Shown here: positions 60,891 to 64,000 of the stretch, in pieces
Position numbering within the stretch: the stretch's first letter is position 1
Layout of the letters: each line of letters begins with the position of its first letter
From: Paraherbaspirillum soli
GTDB taxonomy: Bacteria > Pseudomonadota > Gammaproteobacteria > Burkholderiales > Burkholderiaceae_D
Length of the DNA stretch: 64,000 nt
NCBI RefSeq assembly: GCF_042654985.1
Contig: NZ_JBHSMT010000014.1
Coordinates: forward strand, 1 to 64,000
Direction: 5' to 3'
Program-made: the position numbers and the translations under genes
Notes under the pieces: model-generated
Told to the model about the DNA's origin: nothing
Database searches by the model: none
The model's input: only the letters and a program-made list of their open reading frames with translations

Positions 60891-61442
60891 TCAGTGATAC
60901 CACTTTCGTTTGCCGGCGGGCTTTGCGATCTCGGCCATGTTGACCAGCCTGGTTCCCGCCAACCGGTCATGCAGGAACTGCCGTTCGGGATCGAGATAAA
61001 TGGTGAGTGACCAGAGGGCGAAATTTGCCGCAGGAATCATGACCAGCATCCAGGCGTGTGCGCCCAGCACCCATGCCAGCGCCAGCCCCGGCATAAACCA
61101 CAACCAGCTCAGCAGATAGCGAGCCAAGGCACGTCCTGCTTTGACTGCGCTGCCATCTTTGTTGACCAGCTGGATGCGCCAGGTCTTCATCGCCAGTGTT
61201 TGACCGCCATGACTCCAGCACCAGACAAAATACAGCGTAAGTACAATGAATAGCCACGTTTGCTGCCCATGCCGCAGGTAGAGCGCATGGCGTTGTTGCA
61301 GCAAGGTTGAAAAAATCCAGCCGGAAATAAACAGGATGCCGAACAGCAGCATGGCCTCATACATGATGCTGCCGAAGCGACGACCGAGAGACGGTGTTTG
61401 CCGGACTGTGCCTGTTTCGCTTGAGGTGGATGCAGGATGCAC
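60891..61442 (-). CDS. RDD family membrane protein
   Basis: About 183 residues with three or four membrane helices (SIMYEAMLLFGILFISGWIF; WLFIVLTLYFVWCW; ARYLLSWLWFMPGLALAWVLG). LGRRFGSIMYEAM at the start and DRLAGTRLV at the end fit the RDD family, whose role is mostly unknown. There is no ATG in the right place; a GTG at 61442 lies eight bases after the DUF3106 gene stop and is a reasonable start, though a frame remains open to 61529. Confidence 0.85.
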   Translation of the reverse strand: MHPASTSSETGTVRQTPSLGRRFGSIMYEAMLLFGILFISGWIFSTLLQQRHALYLRHGQQTWLFIVLTLYFVWCWSHGGQTLAMKTWRIQLVNKDGSAVKAGRALARYLLSWLWFMPGLALAWVLGAHAWMLVMIPAANFALWSLTIYLDPERQFLHDRLAGTRLVNMAEIAKPAGKRKWYH

Positions 61443-61449
61443 AGTGCGA

Positions 61450-62148
61450 TTATTTGGTCGCTGGAGCGGTAACCGGCGCTGCTGGCGCGGCGGCAGAGTG
61501 CTCGGCTGGCGCCGCAACCTGGGCCGCATCGGATGACTGCGGCGTCAATTTGATTGGGCTCGCCGGCTTGGTTTTGGCTCGGGGCGGCAGGGTGGTTACC
61601 CGTTTGTGATGCGGTGCTGCCTGTGCGGCAAGTTCCTTCTTTTGCTGCTCGGATAACTGCTGATATTGCTGCCAGCGGAGCGCTCTTTGCTCGGTGTCGA
61701 GCTTGTTGGCGAGGGCGTAATTTTCACGCACGATGCGTCGTTGATCCGGGGTCAGCTTGGTCCACTCGCGCATCCGTTCCTGCAGTCGTGCTTGTTCAGC
61801 CGGTTGCATGGCGGCGTAGCGATTGCTGATTTCAAGCCATTTCTTCTTGTGGGACGGCTTCAGCTTGTTCCACTCGGATTCCAATGGCGCCAACACTTGC
61901 TGTTGCGCAGCAGTCAACTCGGCCCAGGATGGGGAGCTAGCCGAAACTTTGGTCGCTTTGACAGTATTGTTTGAGGTGCTGGTCGTATTGGCAGCAGGAT
62001 GCACGGCTGCATGCGTTGACGCAGCCAAGGTGAGCAACAGCATGCCCATCGAGAGCAGGACGGCCGTCGCGTTCGACCAGCTGTTGCGGCGACGCGGAGC
62101 CGCAGCAACAATTGCCTGACCGGCAGCCGCATTTGGTGTCAGCATCAT
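61450..62148 (-). CDS. DUF3106 domain-containing exported protein
   Basis: 232 residues. An N-terminal hydrophobic segment (ATAVLLSMGMLLLTLAAS THA) looks like a signal anchor/peptide. The core (SWAELTAAQQQVLAPLESEWNKL; RWQQYQQLSEQQKKELAA) is the DUF3106 pattern of periplasmic helical repeats. The tail is Ala/Pro rich. It follows the DUF3619 gene after two bases, in the sigma-factor operon. Function unknown; a role as periplasmic sensor partner is speculative. Confidence 0.88.
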   Translation of the reverse strand: MMLTPNAAAGQAIVAAAPRRRNSWSNATAVLLSMGMLLLTLAASTHAAVHPAANTTSTSNNTVKATKVSASSPSWAELTAAQQQVLAPLESEWNKLKPSHKKKWLEISNRYAAMQPAEQARLQERMREWTKLTPDQRRIVRENYALANKLDTEQRALRWQQYQQLSEQQKKELAAQAAPHHKRVTTLPPRAKTKPASPIKLTPQSSDAAQVAAPAEHSAAAPAAPVTAPATK

Positions 62149-62150
62149 CC

Positions 62151-62555
62151 TTATTCGTCTTGTTGTGCGAGATAGGCGTTGAAGCCGCGATCCAGATAGG
62201 CTGATGGCGGCAGTTCATCCGACAGCAAGGCGGCGTCGATATCGGCGGTGGCAGCGATGCGATGCTGTTGTTCGTACTGATACAAACCGGACAGCAATAC
62301 CATGCCGGCCAGGATAGGCAGCGCGACGCCGATCCGCCTTAGCCAGGAAAGGGGATCATTGAAAAAGTTGCCAGCTTGTCCGGCCAGCACGCCTTGATGG
62401 ACAAAGACTCGCGTCGGCGCGTCTTTTTTCTTGCGAGCCAATGCGGCTTTGCGTGCAGAAGCGAGACGATCGGCGGTCGATGGCGGTAGATTGTCGAGAT
62501 TTTCGTTAAGTGCATGCCGCACTTTATAAGCGAAATTGATTTCTTGTGTGTTCAT
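62151..62555 (-). CDS. DUF3619 family single-pass membrane protein, possible anti-sigma factor
   Basis: 134 residues. A cytoplasmic helical N-terminus (INFAYKVRHALNENLDNLPPSTADRL) is followed by one membrane helix at about 75-95 (IGVALPILAGMVLLSGLYQY) and a short outer part. The ATG overlaps the sigma factor stop by four bases and AAAGGAATC lies upstream. This layout (sigma factor, then single-pass membrane protein) is what one expects of an anti-sigma factor, but the sequence is not a known anti-sigma type. The frame opens at 62681; start is set by the overlap and the ribosome site. Confidence 0.9.
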   Translation of the reverse strand: MNTQEINFAYKVRHALNENLDNLPPSTADRLASARKAALARKKKDAPTRVFVHQGVLAGQAGNFFNDPLSWLRRIGVALPILAGMVLLSGLYQYEQQHRIAATADIDAALLSDELPPSAYLDRGFNAYLAQQDE

Positions 62556-63121
62556 AAACTGATTCCTTTGGCCTTGAGCGATAGCGCCAGAGTGTGCGTT
62601 GCGCGAGAACAATGCGTTTTCACGCTGCCCTCGGAACAACCCATTGCAGCCGCGGTTTCGGCAACATCCATGTCCTCCCAATAACGCATCAGGAAGGCTT
62701 CCCGTTGACGTGCCGGCAGCTTTTGTACTTCTTGGTCGATCATGTTGAGAATTTGCTCACGCTCAAGTTTGGCCGAGCTGGACTCGGTAGCTTGCGAGTC
62801 TTCCTCTGAAGTGTAAGTCTCCAGGACATCATAATCTTCGTCGCTGGCATTGTTATGGCCCATGCTGGAAAACAGGCTGACCCAGGTATTGCGTACCTTT
62901 TCCCGGCGGAAATAGTCGTGAACGGTGTTTTGCAGAATTCGCTGGAACAGCATCGGCAGTTCTGCCGCCGGCTTGTCGCCGTATTTTTCGGCCAGTTTGA
63001 TCATCGCATCCTGGACGATATCCAGTGCAGCCTCGTCTTTGCGGACGGCATAAACCGCCTGCTTGAAAGCGCGGCGTTCTACGTTTTCAAGAAAATCTGA
63101 AAGTTCTTTATCTGTGGCCAT
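62552..63121 (-). CDS. RNA polymerase sigma factor, ECF (RpoE-like) family
   Basis: 189 residues. Region 2 (about 20-90) has AALDIVQDAMIKLAEKYGD and ELPMLFQRILQNTVHDYFRREK. A charged 40-residue insert (DEDYDVLETYTSEEDSQATESSS) follows. Region 4 contains LPARQREAFLMRYWEDMDVAETAAAMGCSEGSVKTHCSRATHTL. It directs RNA polymerase to a set of stress or envelope promoters. The gene overlaps DUF3619 and leads an operon of DUF3619, DUF3106 and RDD. Confidence 0.95.
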   Translation of the reverse strand: MATDKELSDFLENVERRAFKQAVYAVRKDEAALDIVQDAMIKLAEKYGDKPAAELPMLFQRILQNTVHDYFRREKVRNTWVSLFSSMGHNNASDEDYDVLETYTSEEDSQATESSSAKLEREQILNMIDQEVQKLPARQREAFLMRYWEDMDVAETAAAMGCSEGSVKTHCSRATHTLALSLKAKGISL

Positions 63122-63673
63122 GCGTTGCGGCGGGTTGTGTCATTGGCTGCCGACCAAGTAGATCCGGTTTAAATTATTACTGCACATCATCGAACATACA
63201 ATTCGTTACGATTGATTTTCAGGCTGGCCGAATGCTAGCAAAAAAAAAGACGGTTGCGGGTTGTTCGTGAACAAATTTGCAGTAAAAAAGCACGATCTAA
63301 AGCGAATTTCAATCAAATTGGCTTGACCGAAATGAAACCACGCATTATGGTAACAGTCCACTTCAGAACCCTGAAGTGCGACCATGGTCTTTTCGCTGGC
63401 TGCCCAAGATGCGGTTCAACGGAAAGACGCGCTTTACATTTGAAAGCTGTTTGCTCCAACCCGTGCCACAAGCACGAGAAATAAGCAGTGGTGCTTCAGA
63501 TATCCGGGCCGAACGAGTAGCGTTAAGCGTCATTTTGAATCGTATCTACGGGTGCGCAACGAATTGGCGTGATCGCACAAAAAAGGGACGCCCTAGCACT
63601 GTCGCACTCCGCCATTTCGCCAGGGAAGAGCATCCGATCAATTTCCAATGGACCTTGAAAGGACGTAGTAATA
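63122..63673. other. Upstream region of ilvI and the sigma operon
   Basis: A 552-base divergent gap. It contains promoters for both directions in principle (TACAAT at about 63197), the weak ORF at 63332 and a hairpin at 63359-63378. No typical branched-chain leader peptide with runs of Leu/Val/Ile was found, and no strong terminator before ilvI. Confidence 0.45.
63332..63484 (+). CDS. Possible small Cys/His-rich ORF upstream of ilvI
   Basis: 50 codons (start MKPRIMVTVHF, later CPRCGS, end NPCHKHEK). Several Cys and His pairs hint at a small zinc-binding peptide, and a CACTTCAG / CTGAAGTG hairpin lies inside it at 63359-63378. There is no clear ribosome site and I do not recognise a family. 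It could be chance. A GTG-started frame begins at 63254. Confidence 0.25.
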   Translation: MKPRIMVTVHFRTLKCDHGLFAGCPRCGSTERRALHLKAVCSNPCHKHEK

Positions 63674-64000
63674 ATGAATAAAGATACGAAATTGCCTGTC
63701 ACCGGCGCGGAAATTCTCGTGCGCTGTCTGGCAGAAGAGGGGGTCGAACACGTGTTCGGTTATCCTGGCGGCGCAGTGCTCTATATTTACGACGCCATCT
63801 TCCAGCAAGATAAATTCCAGCATATTCTGGTTCGTCACGAGCAAGCTGCGATTCACGCAGCCGATGCTTATTCCCGCAGTTCGCAAAAGGTTGGCGTGGC
63901 GATTGTCACGTCCGGTCCAGGCGTCACCAATGCAGTCACCGGTCTGGCTACGGCCTACATGGATTCGATTCCGATGGTGGTGATTTCGGGTCAGGTGCCG
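63674..64000 (+). CDS. ilvI: Acetolactate synthase large subunit, 5' part
   Basis: The first 109 codons are present; the gene runs off the window. LPVTGAEILVRCLAEEGVEHVFGYPGGAVLYIYDAIF, HEQAAIHAADAYSRSSQKVGVAIVTSGPGVTNAVTGLATAYMDSIPMVVISGQVP are the ThDP-binding N-terminal (PYR) domain with the catalytic Glu in RHEQAA. It makes acetolactate for valine, leucine and isoleucine synthesis. AAAGGA lies about ten bases upstream. The ilvB versus ilvI name cannot be settled here. Confidence 0.95.
   Translation, partial: MNKDTKLPVTGAEILVRCLAEEGVEHVFGYPGGAVLYIYDAIFQQDKFQHILVRHEQAAIHAADAYSRSSQKVGVAIVTSGPGVTNAVTGLATAYMDSIPMVVISGQVP

Overview
The window looks like the chromosome of a betaproteobacterium, most probably of the Oxalobacteraceae (Collimonas / Herbaspirillum / Janthinobacterium type). 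This rests on gene neighbourhoods (exbB-exbD-lpxK-Trm112-kdsB-adk, pyrG-kdsA-eno-ftsB, and sigma factor-DUF3619-DUF3106-RDD beside ilvI) and on an H+-pyrophosphatase with an OmpA-type tail. No database was searched, so the genus is an inference. Most of the window is ordinary housekeeping DNA. The main accessory segment is the first 15.6 kb.

Region 1 (1-15.6 kb) is a type VI secretion payload island without apparatus genes. It opens with the 3' end of a group II intron and a small unknown gene. Then come vgrG, a TPR-like gene (candidate loading adaptor), and two tandem Rhs genes with nearly identical bodies but different C-terminal toxins. The first ends in a GIY-YIG nuclease-like tip and is followed by an AT-rich leucine-rich putative immunity gene. 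The second ends in a tip resembling an ADP-ribosyltransferase and is followed by a small putative immunity gene. Short palindromic repeats lie between several of these genes.

Region 2 (15.6-37 kb) holds a NADAR protein, sodB, xseA, a non-coding stretch with decaying DnaA-box-like repeats, the exbB-exbD-lpxK-Trm112-kdsB run, adk, the pyrophosphatase fusion, a patatin, a secreted RNase with a barstar, purN, an rRNA methyltransferase, a PLD-type nuclease, an MscS channel, a desaturase, a LysE exporter, rpmB-rpmG, radC, an SlpA-type FKBP and ispH.

Region 3 (37-45 kb) is a branched-chain amino acid ABC transporter operon, livHMGF, without a binding-protein gene. A Leu/Ile-rich 21-codon leader and a strong terminator precede it, which suggests attenuation. 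A degraded copy of the livF 3' end and its terminator follow, split by a repeat element. A lytic transglycosylase, ubiD and the 4.5S SRP RNA (ffs) come next.

Region 4 (45-53.6 kb) is a minus-strand operon: outer membrane factor, membrane fusion protein and an MdtC-like RND pump, then a CusR/CusS-like response regulator and kinase. A nearly perfect CusR-type box lies upstream of the first gene, implying a self-controlled, metal- or stress-responsive efflux system.

Region 5 (53.6-64 kb) holds pyrG, kdsA, eno, ftsB, hslO, a gamma-carbonic anhydrase-like protein, a DUF455 protein, the sigma factor / DUF3619 / DUF3106 / RDD cluster and the start of ilvI. Three families of short palindromic repeats recur across the window (about 107 bp, about 120 bp, and about 50 bp built on GGGACAGAG).
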